A stretch of 64,000 bases of DNA from Eutypa lata (lineage: Eukaryota; Ascomycota; Sordariomycetes; Xylariales; Diatrypaceae), in contig JAKULF010000013.1 in NCBI GenBank assembly GCA_022661535.1, positions 744,001 through 808,000 on the forward strand, read 5' to 3'. The notes under the pieces were generated by a model that was given only the letters and a program-made list of their open reading frames with translations, was not told the origin of the DNA and did not search any database. The position numbers were made by a program, and so were the translations under genes. Positions 23,173-35,710 of this stretch are shown here, piece after piece (the stretch's first letter is position 1; each line of letters opens with the position of its first letter).

Positions 23173-23807
23173 TTAGGCATCTTTGAATTTCGGCATCATC
23201 GAATGACCTGCTAGCAGTTGGCATGTTGGTTGTCCTTGCAGATATCCTGCAACTAACAACACTTGGCTCCATTCCCCGTGTGACAACGCGTCCCTCACAA
23301 CAGTAATGACGAAGTTCAAAACGGTGGCATGGGTGGCGGCGCCCAAGATGGCATCGCCAGTTGCGACCCCGCCGAGTATGAGATGGTTGACGCTCAATCC
23401 ATCCCGCAGGAGCTGCAGGATCGTCTTCGCTACAAGAGGAGACCTGTGCCCTAGCCCTCACAAGGAGGCGCTCTCATCTCACGATTGCCTACGGGACTGT
23501 TGGTTACCGCCATAAAGAGATTTCTGGATTTTGCCACTAGCTCGGGAATAGCCGACAGTGTGACCTTATGTATTGAAGCCCACTGCCCCGTCAACTTGCT
23601 CGTGGTGGGCGAATCGTGCCCATTAGGGAATGCACGATGGCCTGTGCTCCTGCGCCGCCGTTAGGAGCGCCTTGGCTGGCTTGGTGAGCTTCTGCTTCCG
23701 GTTTACGTCTTGGATCATGTTGACGAGCACATTTTGGTAGGGAACAGGAGAGCTGTTTTGGACGGCGGGTAGGTGGATGGCTTCCAGGCATCGTTGTTGC
23801 TGCTCAT
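23173..23807 (-). pseudogene. Probable decayed gene, family not recognised
   Basis: Reading leftward from the ATG at 23805-23807 (MSSNNDAWKPSTYPPSK), protein-like stretches follow in different frames: PVPYQNVLVNMIQDVNRKQK and LTKPAKALLTAAQEH around 23750-23640, VTLSAIPELVAKSRNLFMA and VTNSPVGNREM around 23580-23480, and ILQLLRDGLSVNHLILGG with ATGDAILGAATHATVLNF around 23415-23300. No splice sites join them convincingly, so at least two or three frameshifts are needed. The even spread of plausible protein over 600 nt on one strand supports a former gene. I recognise no family. Confidence 0.4.
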
Positions 23808-25336
23808 GGTGGCATGACGGGACTTCTTGTTCGTGGATAGGTAAAAAGCGGCGATAACGACGGAAGTGTCAGTAGGATTAGATTTGGACGATAGTGTTTG
23901 AACTGGGTAATCACATAAATTAGTAAACTGTATGGGCTTTGGGACAGAGAATAGAACATGGTGCCAAGCCCTTGATGTAAGTGATGTAAATACTTAGCGG
24001 TAGATTATTGGTACGTTATGGTTCCATTGGGAAGATCTCTAGTTTTGGCGCCTGATTCATCTCGTAGATATAATTTGCGCGAAACATGACCATTGCTTGC
24101 TCCGTAGGCGCGCAGATATTACCCTCCTAGAAGTGTTAGGAAAGATGTAATATAGTAGGAGATGTTTGCAATGGATAGATGTCGGATATATTTCGTGACA
24201 GACTCTGTATCCACGATCCACCCTGTCTTTCTTGGACATACATAATCCCCACGGACATGCCCTAGACTATCAGGCGCCTGTTGAGACATTCGTCAGTCGC
24301 TTGTCTCGAGTTTTGTGGCGCCAAGTTAGGCAAACAATTGTATTTTGGCCTGGAAGGTTCTTGTAGGGCTGTATTTGCCCATTGTTAAATCGATGGCCAC
24401 GTATAGAATGGTGCTTTAACGATGGCCGTTGCTGGTTGATACGAAGTAGTTAGTTGATTTGCACCTGAAAATGTAGAGACTTAGCAGTTTATCCAATTTA
24501 TGAAGAGGGGACCTACTAACATAATTATGCCAATCATAATGTCATTATTGACAGAATACGTGCTAAATAGTAGCTGGGACATCAGAAAGGTAACGAAGCG
24601 GCTATAAGCGCGAGAAATTTACTTTGCTCGTTGACCTCCATCTATCTCTAACAGACAAGCAAGCAAGCCAGTCAACGCTGACTGGTCCAGGAAAGGAAAT
24701 TCGAGCAACCCTGACTGCGCCGCCCCTCCTCTAATAGCGAAAACCTCATTTGAGCAAAAATTCGTTGTAAATTAAAGCCAGCTAATGGTAATTAGTCAAT
24801 ATTGAGCACTCGCAATCGGAAGAATGGCGATCATGTTCGTTATCATGGCACCATAGAGACACCACTCGCATATATCACTAAACCTGTTCGAATCTACACT
24901 GGGGTCGGACGGTTAGGAAAATAGTACATCGATTATTATAACTTAGAAAGGCTAGTCACCATTAAAACACCAAAGTCCGATAGACAAACATCTACGGTCT
25001 ACGGACTTAGACGATTGGGGACTATAAACTCAAGGAGATACTATTTAGCGGCGGAGTATCCCGTGTATGATATGCATCTATCGCGACTCTACCCCAGCTT
25101 TCCCCCCGGCTTTTCCCCCAAGCAATCCCGCGATGTAACCATAGACCCACTGACAGGGGTAAAATTTATTAGGTCGGTAATATAGGCAAATCCTTATATA
25201 GCTTCTTTCAACTACCGAGTATACTTGTCGAGGCAGAGAGAAAGAAAACTCTTCACGTATAGATGCCAACACCCTTCCAGTACATTTAAGCAAATTCCAG
25301 CTCCCTACGTGTGCTTTATTGTATTGGTGCGACACG
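23808..25336. other. Intergenic, no gene seen
   Basis: No supported gene. The last 250 bp form the promoter side of the MFS gene. Confidence 0.55.
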
Positions 25337-26918
25337 ATGATTAGAGCTGATAACCGCGTAGAGGACGCCTCGCAAGAGGGTCAGGTCTCCAAGAATCCAT
25401 CGAGTTGGTTGCGATGGACGCCGGCTTGGGTCAAATGGGATCCTGATGCTAACCACGATCTGACATGGGGCATGAATATTCTCTTCGGGCTGGTTCGTGT
25501 TCTTCCTCTCGTATTGTCCCTTCTCTTGCAGCGAGTCTAATCCACCGACTCTTACCAGACGGCATCGTTCAGCGTAGCGAATCTGTACTACGCTCATCCT
25601 ATCCTGAATATCCTCGCAGACGAATTCGGGGTCTCGGATCAGCGGTCTTCGTTGATCCCGACTGTGTTGCAAGCCGGTTACGCTGGTGGTCTTCTGTTCA
25701 TCGTTCCCATTGGGGATATCGTAAAACGGCGGCCGTTCATCTTGTTCCTAAACTTCGCAACATCTATGCTGGTTAGCAAAGTCCTTGTTCAACTCCCCCT
25801 TAACGTAGTGCTAACGGATGAAGTGGCTTGGATGTACACTTACTCAATCTTTTGAGACCTTTCTAGGACTCTCCTTTATTGTCGGAGCCTTGACGGTTAC
25901 GCCGCAGCTTATGTTTCCGCTGGCCGTCCAATATGCGCCGCAGAGACATCGAGCTACCATGATATCCATCGTGATGAGTGGACTGGTCTTCGGTATTCTC
26001 GTTGCCAGACTTTTGGCTGGGATTGTCACCGAGTACACCTCGTGGAGGAACATATATTGGGTCTCGTTTGGTCTGCAGATTGTGCTCTGTGTTTTGCTGT
26101 TCTTCTTCATGCCTGATTATCCTGTTCTGAGACCTGGAACTTCCTACCCTGCGATACTTTGGAAGATCGTGAAGATGCCCTTCCTCCACCCAGTCCTAAC
26201 GCAGTCTGCCCTGCTCGCTTTCCTTACTATGGGGATGTTTACATCGTTCTGGACGACGTTGACGTTTCAGCTGGCCGACGTGTTCCACATGAGTCCGCTC
26301 GCAATCGGCCTCTTCGCGCTCATTGGAATTTCGCCGGTATTCCTTAATCCCCTAATCTCATGGCTCCTCATTTCTCGTATTCACCCGACCGGTGCCTTGC
26401 TCATCGCCCATGTCGTTACCCTCGCAGGTATATGCATAGGCACCTTTGTAGGGACCTTCTCCTTAGCAGGCCCGGTCGTTTGGGCGTTCTTGGGTGATCT
26501 GGGTATGAATATGATTATTGTGACAAATCGAATGGCTTTTGCAAATGTTGACCCGAAAGCTCAAAATGCTGTTAACGCTGTCTACATGGTATTCACTTTT
26601 TGTGGGCAGTTATTTGGCACAGCCGCAGGCAACGCACTCTATGCGGCCGGGGGGTGGACGCATTCTGGTGCCCTCAACATCGCTCAAATGGTTGTAGGGA
26701 TCATCGTCATTATGCTACGGGGACCTCACGAGAAGGGTTGGATTGGATGGAGAGGCGGCTGGAACCTTAAGGATCAGCGGGTTGAGGAGAATACAAGCCC
26801 CCTAGGTGGAGTCTCTGATATCGAGACTAATAATTTGGCTGCTGCTTCGGAACTGGTTGCTGGTAATCCAAGCCAGACAGATATTCGAACTAATGACCCA
26901 GAGAAACAAGTACTGTAA
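25337..26918 (+). CDS. Major facilitator superfamily transporter, 12-helix
   Basis: Exons 25337-25492, 25559-25771 and 25824-26918 (introns GTTCGT...TTACCAG and GTTAGC...GATGAAG with a GTGCTAACG branch site) encode 487 residues. The N terminus is cytosolic with WVKWDPDANHDLTWGMNILF, a pattern of fungal MFS exporters. Helix 1 contains TASFSVANLYYAHPILNIL, the loop 2-3 signature is GDIVKRRPFI, and helix 5 follows SIVMSGLVFGILVARLLAG. The second half starts near LTQSALLAFLTMGMFTSFW and ends with NIAQMVVGIIVIML. The tail is hydrophilic (NDPEKQVL). It would be a proton-coupled exporter or importer of small molecules in the plasma membrane; the substrate is not deducible. The TTG/GTG codons upstream are not used as starts because ATG at 25337 gives a normal length. 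Confidence 0.85.
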
Positions 26919-28527
26919 TGGGTAGAAGCTAATACATCAATATAAATTACCTGAGCCTCCTTGAGGGTGTGGTCCAAGCGCCTGTGGTATAATGAATGTG
27001 ATTACCCTCTACAGCCCATCCGAATAATACAGTCATGCCCCCCAAGGTTATTCAGATACGTCTCCCAGCAACATTTTTTTCGAAACCACGTGGACCAGAG
27101 ACGCGTTACTTTCACGCGCTAAGGTATCTGCGTACCCTGATTTATTTGATCAGGTATTTTAGGCACCTTTGTTTCCTCCCACAACCATCTCCCAAATTTT
27201 TCAACCTCTGTCTTTCCACAACATTTGGGATCAATTTTCCGATCTATTCATCGCAGTGGACAGCAACACTCTTTTCACATATCCCCAGCCGTTGATTCAT
27301 TCATTCTCGCCTTTCGTGATTCACAACAAGCAACTGAAGAACAACAATCTGAAATCTACGTCTCCTTCTACTGGTAAGTTTCTATCCTAGTTTGATCGTC
27401 GCTCTTGCCTTGTGACCGAAAACAAATCTCCCTCTTCCTCCTGGCACAACTTTCCACATTCGCTTAACGAATCTTTTTTTCCTCCCACAAGTCATTTATC
27501 ATCTCTTTATCCATGTTAAATACTTACTGCCTGGGGAAAAATACTACTGTGTTCTCCCTCAGTACTGCACTTCCTCCCCAGTGATCACCTTCACAGCACT
27601 GTCTCTCTTCTACCATACTTTTCCCGCCTTCAAGCCTATCTTCCTATTGTTCACCATTATTCCCAGATGCCTCTGTAACCATCTGAGTGATCTGATTTAC
27701 GGTAAAGCCATCCCTCCATGATTGATTATCTTGCTGTTGCAGCCCTGGCTTGCTACTGCAGTACCCTCGACACCCTTATCTTATCGTCGGCCTTCCTGCA
27801 GCCTGATTGTTACTGATACACCCTCATGTCCTGCTCACCTGACGGCAATGTAATTTTTTCAATACATACATACATACACACATACACACATACACACATA
27901 CATACATACAAGCACCGAAACCTTTTGTCCAACCCAATCTACAATAAACCCTACTACCTTTCTTGTTCCATCCTACTTCAACGACGTCGACTTCCATCTG
28001 CATCTTCATCGTCGATCCCCCTTATTCATCGCCGATCCCCTTAATTTATCGCCGATTTCCCCTTTTTCCATCAAATCCATCTATCAACATCAATTTGCAT
28101 CAAAACTGTGATAGTTTCTGACTCGACATTCAGTACCTTCTTCTTCAAGGTCGACGACTTCCTTCCGTGTCGGTTTGCCCAACACAGCCATCCAGCAACT
28201 TTGGTAATCGCGACTACCTATTCCATTGTCACCAAGATATCACTTGACTGCCCAGTCTTTCTTCCCTGACTTAACGAATTCTATCAAGTGTAAGTAACTT
28301 ATTTATTTCCATTCTTCTATTGACTTGCATGCTTGAATATCGATGACTGTACTACTACGCTCGCTACCTTATGTCCACTTCGAAAACCTCTGCTTTGACT
28401 AACTAACTGCGATGACGTTTCATTGACGGCGACCTCGGTATTTCTTTATCGTTTGAATTCCTAATGTCGGTGATGATTAGACGGCTAACTTGTATTGTTT
28501 CTAGCAATTAGCACCAACGCTAGGAAG
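26919..28527. other. Long pyrimidine-rich leader region upstream of an orphan gene
   Basis: The stretch from about 27160 is C+T-rich and lacks coding frames. Splice-like signals suggest a long, spliced 5' UTR: a donor TACTGGTAAGTTTC at 27370-27383 and a clear leader intron at 28290-28504 (GTAAGT...TTGTTTCTAG) ending 23 nt before the ATG at 28528. A CA/TA tandem repeat lies at 27864-27911. Confidence 0.55.
27864..27911. repeat. CATA / CACA microsatellite
   Basis: Tandem CATA and CACA tetramers in the presumed leader region of the gene starting at 28528. Confidence 0.9.
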
Positions 28528-30084
28528 ATGACTAAACAGTCTCGTCAGACGGCTGGTGAATCCAGCAATATGGCAGGTCCATCCAGCCAGACCACAGGCG
28601 AATCCCGCCAGGTTGCAGGCGAATCCCGCCAGGTTGCAGGCGAATCCAACCAGTATGTAGATGGATCTACCCAGACTGCAGGCGAATCCAGACAGACTGC
28701 GCGTGGATACAGGACTGCACGTGAATACAGGGCTGCACGTGAAGCCATCGAGACCGCAGGCGAATCCAGCCAGCCGGTGGACCGTACCTACCCTTCAGAC
28801 CAACCAAACATGAAGGCAGATGAAGACTTTATCAGAATCGTCTCGCAAGTTGGCGAATACGCCAATGGTCTAGTTCATAATTGGAGCGCCGTCCTATTCT
28901 GCATGTCATGCCGTGAGAATTGGAATGCCACGCTTCCAGGACTGCAGCAACGCTGGAACGATGTCCTGCACCCGATGATCCTTCAGGCCCAAGCGGACGC
29001 CCGCGCTTATCCTGCCGCAGACCAAGCCAACGGCAACGTCGGAAGTAACTCGTTTACTTCCTACATCCACCCGGAGTACGATTCGTCAGACGATGAAGAT
29101 CCTTATGACCACTCACTAACGTCGTATGCGCGGTTGATCATCAGGAAGTTCCCCAGAGGGTTTGAGGACATGCCACCCCCTCGCGATCCGGGCCCAGGGG
29201 AGGTCCTACCTTCCTTTATCTACGTTCCAGATCTCGCTAGTACCAGTAGAGCTGCGAACTACGGATACCGCGCTCGCATTATCGACCCTCGCGGTAGTGA
29301 CTTCGACGTTTTTGTAGACTCCGACCCTGGCTCTGATGATAACACCGCCAACAACAATGCTGCCAACAACGGCGCTGCCAACGATGATGCTGCCAGCGAT
29401 GTCGACAGCAACACTGCCGATGATGGCAGTGCCGAAGACGATTCTAGCGATGACGCTGGGTCTGCTCAAGGTGCTGGTAACGATGATGGGGTATCCAGTC
29501 TTGACGATAGCGAGGCTGAGTACAACGTTGAGACCCCCAGTGAGTTGTCAACCGATCACGAGCCCACATCGGTCCCTGATGCAGCTCGCGATGACTTTGT
29601 TGTCAACTACAGAGGTCGCCGTCTCGGCACGCCAACCGGACAAACCTTTGAGAGAGAGGCAGCGGACGAAGACTACCTAGAAGATCGTAGCGTCCGCTAC
29701 TCTAGCAGCGACACCTCGTCTGACGAGGAGGGGAAGACGGGCAAGGAGAAAATCCAAGAGAATGCCGACAAGGTGTTAACCAAGAACCGTCGCAAGGCTA
29801 AGGGAAAGGCCAAGGACGAGGGAAAAAGCAAACTTCCTTCTTCGATTCCTGGTGACGTCAGCGACTCATCTACCACCCACGAGCCGTACTCTACCCACGA
29901 CGAGTACGAGCCAGCAGATGAGGACGGCGGCGAGAGTCCCCAACGACCTTCAGGCCCCTATGGCCTGAGCGATGAAGAGTTCTCTCCCACTATCCGTCGC
30001 CGACATCGGGAGCGGACGGCTTCCCTGCGCTCCTCGCCCAAGAGCCTGGCCAAGATCGCAGAGGATGATAAGAACAGCTCTTAG
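28528..30084 (+). CDS. Large acidic low-complexity orphan protein with N-terminal AGES-x-Q repeats
   Basis: A single open exon from the ATG at 28528 (MTKQSRQTAGESSNMAGPSS) encodes 518 residues; a leader intron ends just upstream. Residues ~8-95 are built of imperfect units around AGESRQV/T, from a ~21-bp DNA repeat with units near 28595-28650. A more globular part follows at ~105-160 (DFIRIVSQVGEYANGLVHNW, with CMSCREN and a Trp-rich helix LPGLQQRWNDVLHPMI), then SYARLIIRKFPRGFEDMPPP. The second half is acidic and Asn/Ala/Asp/Ser-rich with a Lys-rich patch (NRRKAKGKAKDEGKSK) that may act as a nuclear localisation signal. No domain is recognised. It appears to be a lineage-specific fungal protein. 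Confidence 0.7.
   Translation: MTKQSRQTAGESSNMAGPSSQTTGESRQVAGESRQVAGESNQYVDGSTQTAGESRQTARGYRTAREYRAAREAIETAGESSQPVDRTYPSDQPNMKADEDFIRIVSQVGEYANGLVHNWSAVLFCMSCRENWNATLPGLQQRWNDVLHPMILQAQADARAYPAADQANGNVGSNSFTSYIHPEYDSSDDEDPYDHSLTSYARLIIRKFPRGFEDMPPPRDPGPGEVLPSFIYVPDLASTSRAANYGYRARIIDPRGSDFDVFVDSDPGSDDNTANNNAANNGAANDDAASDVDSNTADDGSAEDDSSDDAGSAQGAGNDDGVSSLDDSEAEYNVETPSELSTDHEPTSVPDAARDDFVVNYRGRRLGTPTGQTFEREAADEDYLEDRSVRYSSSDTSSDEEGKTGKEKIQENADKVLTKNRRKAKGKAKDEGKSKLPSSIPGDVSDSSTTHEPYSTHDEYEPADEDGGESPQRPSGPYGLSDEEFSPTIRRRHRERTASLRSSPKSLAKIAEDDKNSS
28594..28790 (+). repeat. In-frame ~21-bp coding repeat
   Basis: Units containing GCAGGCGAATCC recur in frame within the orphan gene and specify the AGES(R/S)Q motif; two adjacent units near 28600-28640 are virtually identical. 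Confidence 0.75.
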
Positions 30085-33000
30085 AATGCTCTAGCGCATT
30101 CGTCTTAGGCCGGGATTCTTTTGGCGATACTTAATATCGATCTATCGCCAGCTTTAGTCAGTCCTTTTGGTCAATCAGTTTGTCCATCGACGTTCTCGTA
30201 TCATGAACACCTGGATAACGGATGGACTTTGGAAGTCTCTTGTCGTCAACTTTGGAAAGTTGATGGACCGATTGGACAAATGTTTCTCGACACAGACATG
30301 CAACGATTACATATTTCCGCAGAGGTTTATGCACACACCTATACACATTACACCCAATATGACATAGCAGACGTTGAAACCTTTTGATTTCAACTGGACA
30401 TACATTCCCGAATTCCCCATTCACCTCGGCACAGTTTCATAACTTTCAGTTTTCGGTTTTCGGTCTTCGGTTTCTTCGGTTTCGGTTTCGGTTTCTTCGG
30501 TTTCGGTTCTTCTTTTTCCTATTTCCCTTTTCCTATGATACAATTACGCGACGAACGCGACGAACGCGACGAACATGACGATATGACGCGAACGATGAGT
30601 CAATAAGATACGACTACGATCACGATTTCACGTCTTTTTTTTCGTCATGAGCAAGGGCTTGATATTTGGACAGGCTCTCCCAGATTTCGACCTCTAGGAT
30701 GGCACTTTGTACGGCTTTGATATATGAGGCTTCTTTGCTTCTATTGTATTAAACCCTAAGGACATAAATCATGCGGCCGTCATTAAGATGCGATGGCAGT
30801 CATGGTTTCACGGTCCTACAGATTCAGTATGTATGTTTGTGAGGAAGGCTTTGATTGAGAGGGAGGCTTTCATTGAGACGAAGGCTTTGATTGAGATTGG
30901 CATTTGCATCCTCTGAATTGCGATGGTCTGGTTTCACAGTGCATGATGATGATGGAACCAAACAGCTACAGAGGCTTTACATTGCATTGAGGGACACAGG
31001 GCGCAGCATGGCTTTTGCTATAGTGTACGATGGACAGGACTTGCTGAATAGAAAAGGAAACACTGTTTCTACGCTTCTGAGGTCTTTGGACTTGTGATAT
31101 GTGATATGCTGGTAGATTTGTTCTTCCCTTGTGTGAGACCTTGGTATGTCTGATTTTCTCTTTGGCTTGATTTCTAAGTGATTACGTGAAGATACTGGCT
31201 CTGTTTGAGCTTCCTCACCAGCGTTTGCTATTTATTACTTAGTAGTCAAGCGATGCACAATGCAGTGACGAATATGACAGCAATTGTAGCAAGGCTTGCA
31301 TGGTAATCTAACAACTACATACATACCTACAGAGCTCCCTATCCCATGACTCACAACCCTTTGTATCTACTGCATGCAAAGCACCTCCCAGGCACCATGC
31401 AACCTGTTATCGCTATCACATAATTAACCAACAGCTAGGCAGTATGGAAAAACGACACCCCAGACATGCACACTCAGCATTGAATACAATGAAGTTTCCC
31501 ACCATCACGTGCACACATAAACTTCAGATTGTTTCAGCACACGGTCACGCTAACTAGCAGAAGCTTTTTTGGAAAGACGAAGTTTATGAGGTTATCTACC
31601 ATCTGAAGAAGTCTAACGTTATTTTTGAGGAGGCTCTAGGCTAGCGTGGATCTTGTTTTTACTATTAATAACAAGCTTTTTCAAAGGCATAGGTTAGTTC
31701 AACCACACAGGAGGTTCTGATCCGAATGTTTATCTAACAATTGTTAAGTACCGGTACGTACTGCATTCTTGTCTACATATGGGTACATTGCTTCTCTTTG
31801 ATACATTTCTGATCACGAGACCTGTATATGTACTGACGCATGACTAACTATGTATTTTATCGATAAGGCAGCAAATATGCCTGTTAGGCATCATGAAGGT
31901 GTAGATAAATCTAATTAGCTGACGCACTGATAAGCAAAGTACCTGGATGACTGTATCAGCAATAGTCTCCATGTGCTAACAAAACATAGGAGTATTTCCA
32001 CATAATGTAGACAAGCTGTTCAATAATATGCTTCCTAGCTCCCCTTTTCCTGTGGCGTGATGTATGTTAGAGCCTGACCAACTTTGATCGCGTATACATG
32101 CGGAGTTAGTACTTCCTCGTCCTATATTACTGTGTGATAGTACATTGAGCCTGTTCACTAGAAGGAACAGTGACAACAAATGTTGGAGAGATGCCACATT
32201 ATATACAAAATCTGCCAGGCTGCATAGTACTGTGTGATGTATCATTACAGCTTTGACTGTTCGCTCAAATCTTTGAACGAAAGTACTGGAGTCCCTCGAC
32301 AAAGTTTCAAATCCGTAGTCTAAGCTATGAACATAGAGATGATAGATGTTTGTATTTCCTTTAGTGCTCGTAGCTAATGATTTATAAAATCCTTTCCTTA
32401 TCCACATCTACCTTCATCATCGTTGCATCATCTTGCTCGATAACGCTATGTTTGCCCAAGTTATCCCATGCTCTCCGGTGAGTACACTATTTGCGAGAAG
32501 GACAAATAGCAAAGGAGTTCTCCTGAGTCATCATAGCATCTCGGCGCCGTGATTATAGCTGGAATCAGCAATATGAAGAGGTCGTGATAGATGTGACAAC
32601 TGAAGATCTACCCCTATTCCTAGCTACAGCAAATGTGCTTGATTTCTTCAACGGAGGACTTGCCTCATGTATCCTAGTGGAGCTTGATCCAAGATTAATC
32701 ACATGAGCTGAACCTCTCTCTCTCTCTCTCCTCTTCCTTTCTTTTTTGTGGTACTAGGGTATTGTAGTATACCACTCTATCGTCGTTCTCTCACAGAATG
32801 CTGATTGGAAGTGCTCAATATCCAACCCCTTATTCCTCCCGTGCTAGTCAAGCGTGGGTCTCAGGCTTTGCATTTCGAAAAATGCTGAAAAAACCACCTC
32901 TGCTTTCAAAGTTGTTAGCTGTTGTGCAATATCAAGCTTGATGTAACGATGGGTATCGAAGTACCCCTCCAGGGTTGGAGTTCGCCCCTAGTGTAGGCCT

Positions 33001-35710
33001 ATTTCCCTTGTTTAGCTACAAGGCTGTACCTTGTTGGAGACAAACAAGGCCGGGAATAGCCGCATGAGCTAACAACCGGGATTTAACTGGAACCGGAAAG
33101 TGATGAGGCACTTGACAGGTATGTTGCTTGTCATCCACCCTTACTGACATAATTGAATTTATAGTTAAAATCAACGTCACCTCTATCGCTTGGCTGGGTG
33201 GGCCACTGGATTCTCTCACCACGTCAGCCCGTCGGACAAGGAATTATGATTCCAATCCACTTTCCAGGATGGTATATTAGAGCCAGTTGATACTTACTTG
33301 AATTGTTGTCATTCTCTGGTTCCGAGCTGGGATTACAGTCGAATCCAACCCTAAGTGTGTGCCCGGAGAATAGTAAGAATTATACCAAGGCTGGGCATTG
33401 CATACATAGTCTCGATCTTGCCCCTAACTACACGCAAATGTAGTTGCTCGTGGCATTATTGAGGCTGTGGAGCGATACGTGGATCTCATATAGTGGAAGA
33501 ACGATGTCGCAAGACTACGTTGCCGTCTTCCATCTGTGATGATGCTGCCCTTGCCTCCGCGATTTTCCTGGTTCGTGCTATATATAACCTTAAGTGTGCT
33601 TCATGCGCCGTTGTGATCAGCAACAGAATACCTAGTTGCTTTTCTGCCGTTGCTCGTTATGGTATAATATAGCGCAATGAGAATTTGGTGGTTTCAAGGG
33701 GAGAACCATCGAGGTAGTTTCATCACCCAACTTTGAGGTATATTGCTGACAGACAACTAACCTATTGAGAGGCCTTCCAAGCGACTTGGTATCTTGTAGA
33801 ACATATACAACGAATACTTGCCCTTGATATCCTTATATTCGAAATAGGGCAGGAGAATATTAAACAAGTCGTCTTCAGAGGTGGGTAAGGGGAAAGAGAC
33901 GAAGGGTGGAAGGGTTCAAAAGCTCTGAAGATCGAATGGCTTCTCGTAAAGTAGATCATTAGACTATGGTCGGAAATAGATGAATTACGTCATAAGTCAC
34001 TAACACATTAGCAGAGTCACTTTACCAATACATGTTGGATTTACTCTATGGATGTTGGGTCAGTACCATTTGGTGAGTCTAGCGCCCCCGAAGGCTCTCA
34101 AGTTCCTATACTTGACGGCATCATGCATTGCTTACAGATATTAGGTCTTCGATATACAATATATTATTCCTCATTCTATCTTCTACATTCCGTGGTCCTT
34201 CCATTTTTGGGGGCCGTTCGAAGTTACCATATTCCCGTTTTGTAGATGAAGGTGCGCGCCTTCCCAGCATTGTCGTTTAGACTACAGAAAGGTAGGTACA
34301 GACACCTTACACTTGATTCGTTCCTTCGATGGATGTAATAAACCCCACTGCCATCCTATGCAGGCAAATACATCCATGTGAAGGGTCTAGTTCAGAGGAA
34401 TGCTACCTTCTCCAGCCTGAAGTTATTATTAAGTCTATTATATACCTAGGTACCCAATTTGCAGAAAATAGTGATATTAAGAGGAATGATATACGCCTTG
34501 TTCTTGCGAGCCCCACACACTCCCTTCATCAACCTCACCAGTATTCAACATACAGATTACCTACATGAAGCTAGACTACAATAAGGTGGCTAGGGACATC
34601 GCCATTACCTTTCGGCAGCAGCATGCCTCCATAACAATGGGAAGTACCGCAACGTCGATACCGCTGGAAGAGAAAGCACCGAAATAAACGTTCGCGCTAT
34701 CCAGGTATGCGGCATCTAAATTTAAAAAGATTTCATTTCTGAAGTCTATCATCGTCGTCGACATGGGTCTCGACAGAGTTCCTGCGCAAAGTATGCCCAC
34801 CTGGGGAAAATTCTTAGGTGCACCTCCTCGATCATGGTAAGTTTTCTTACCGTGATAAAATTTGTTAGACGAGAAAACATGATGAATGTCTCCCCTCAAC
34901 GAACGTGTCTATGGGTCTCTAATTGGTATCGGAAACGTGACTATGAAGTTACTTACCTAAGTAGTGCAAATTTTGCCTTCCGGAGATACATATTGAACAG
35001 GACCTGCGGATTATCTAAACACACGAACACCTACCTCCGCGTATGAACAAAAAACGCGTCAATTTTAAACTCACTGCCACCTCCACCATCTAGAGTTCCT
35101 GGGACCGACCGGGAAGTTCCTATTGTTTTCAGATGATTAGGCTGCGGATAATCACAAGCTAACTTCAATGAACACCCCTAGAGTTTCCCTACAACACGAA
35201 ATCGAAGCATGCTATCTCCGGGGAACTTACCATCGGGTTGTACCTGTCCATAGAAAACGCCCAATAAGGTACCTTTGTCCCTGCTGTAATGTTGCAGCTG
35301 CACACTGTGGATGCTTTGTCAACCTTGCTGCCGCATCGCAGTAGCCTTAAGTAGAGTTTGAAAGCATATTCCCGTGGTCCATTGCAATTGGCTTGGTAGC
35401 TGCTGAATGGCTACTTCAACCCGACTAGATTAACAGAATGCTCGTGCACAAAGATTTAGATGGTTTTATTTGCCCGTAAGTTTTCAGTAGCTGCACCCGC
35501 ACTACTACAGATTCTATTATTTAATGCTCTTAACCTCTCCGGTTTCTTGCTTCTCAATCGTATTCAACCTTCTCATCAATTCAACACCACACTTTCGCGG
35601 AAACTTTCTCGACAGCTACATCTTTCCTTCTCCACCCATTCAACCTCTACAGAATCTACAGTTTGCATACAATCAACCTGTTTTTCTCAAGTAAACATCG
35701 TCTTAAAGAC
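30085..35710. other. Gene-poor region of 5.6 kb
   Basis: No supported gene. It contains the 3' UTR of the 28.5-kb gene, the TTCGGTT and GACGAACGC simple repeats at 30450-30575, a CT run near 32718-32732, and a palindromic CCTAGGTA word near 34445. The longest open frames (31976-32407 on -, 34576-34899 on -) have no hydrophobic pattern, motif or splice context suggesting a protein. The final 250 bp (35460-35710) are pyrimidine-rich and look like the leader of the next gene. Composition is ordinary, so it is not a RIP block. Confidence 0.55.
30450..30575. repeat. TTCGGTT and GACGAACGC simple tandem repeats
   Basis: Repeated TTTCGG units (about 30450-30510) are followed by four tandem copies of a nine-base unit CGCGACGAA (about 30546-30575), all 3' of the acidic orphan gene. 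Confidence 0.85.

Noticed and set aside
31976..32407. 143-codon minus-strand open frame
   Set aside because: No motif, signal, splice context or compositional bias; likely chance in a gene-poor region.
34576..34899. 107-codon minus-strand open frame
   Set aside because: No domain or conserved-looking segment; expected by chance.
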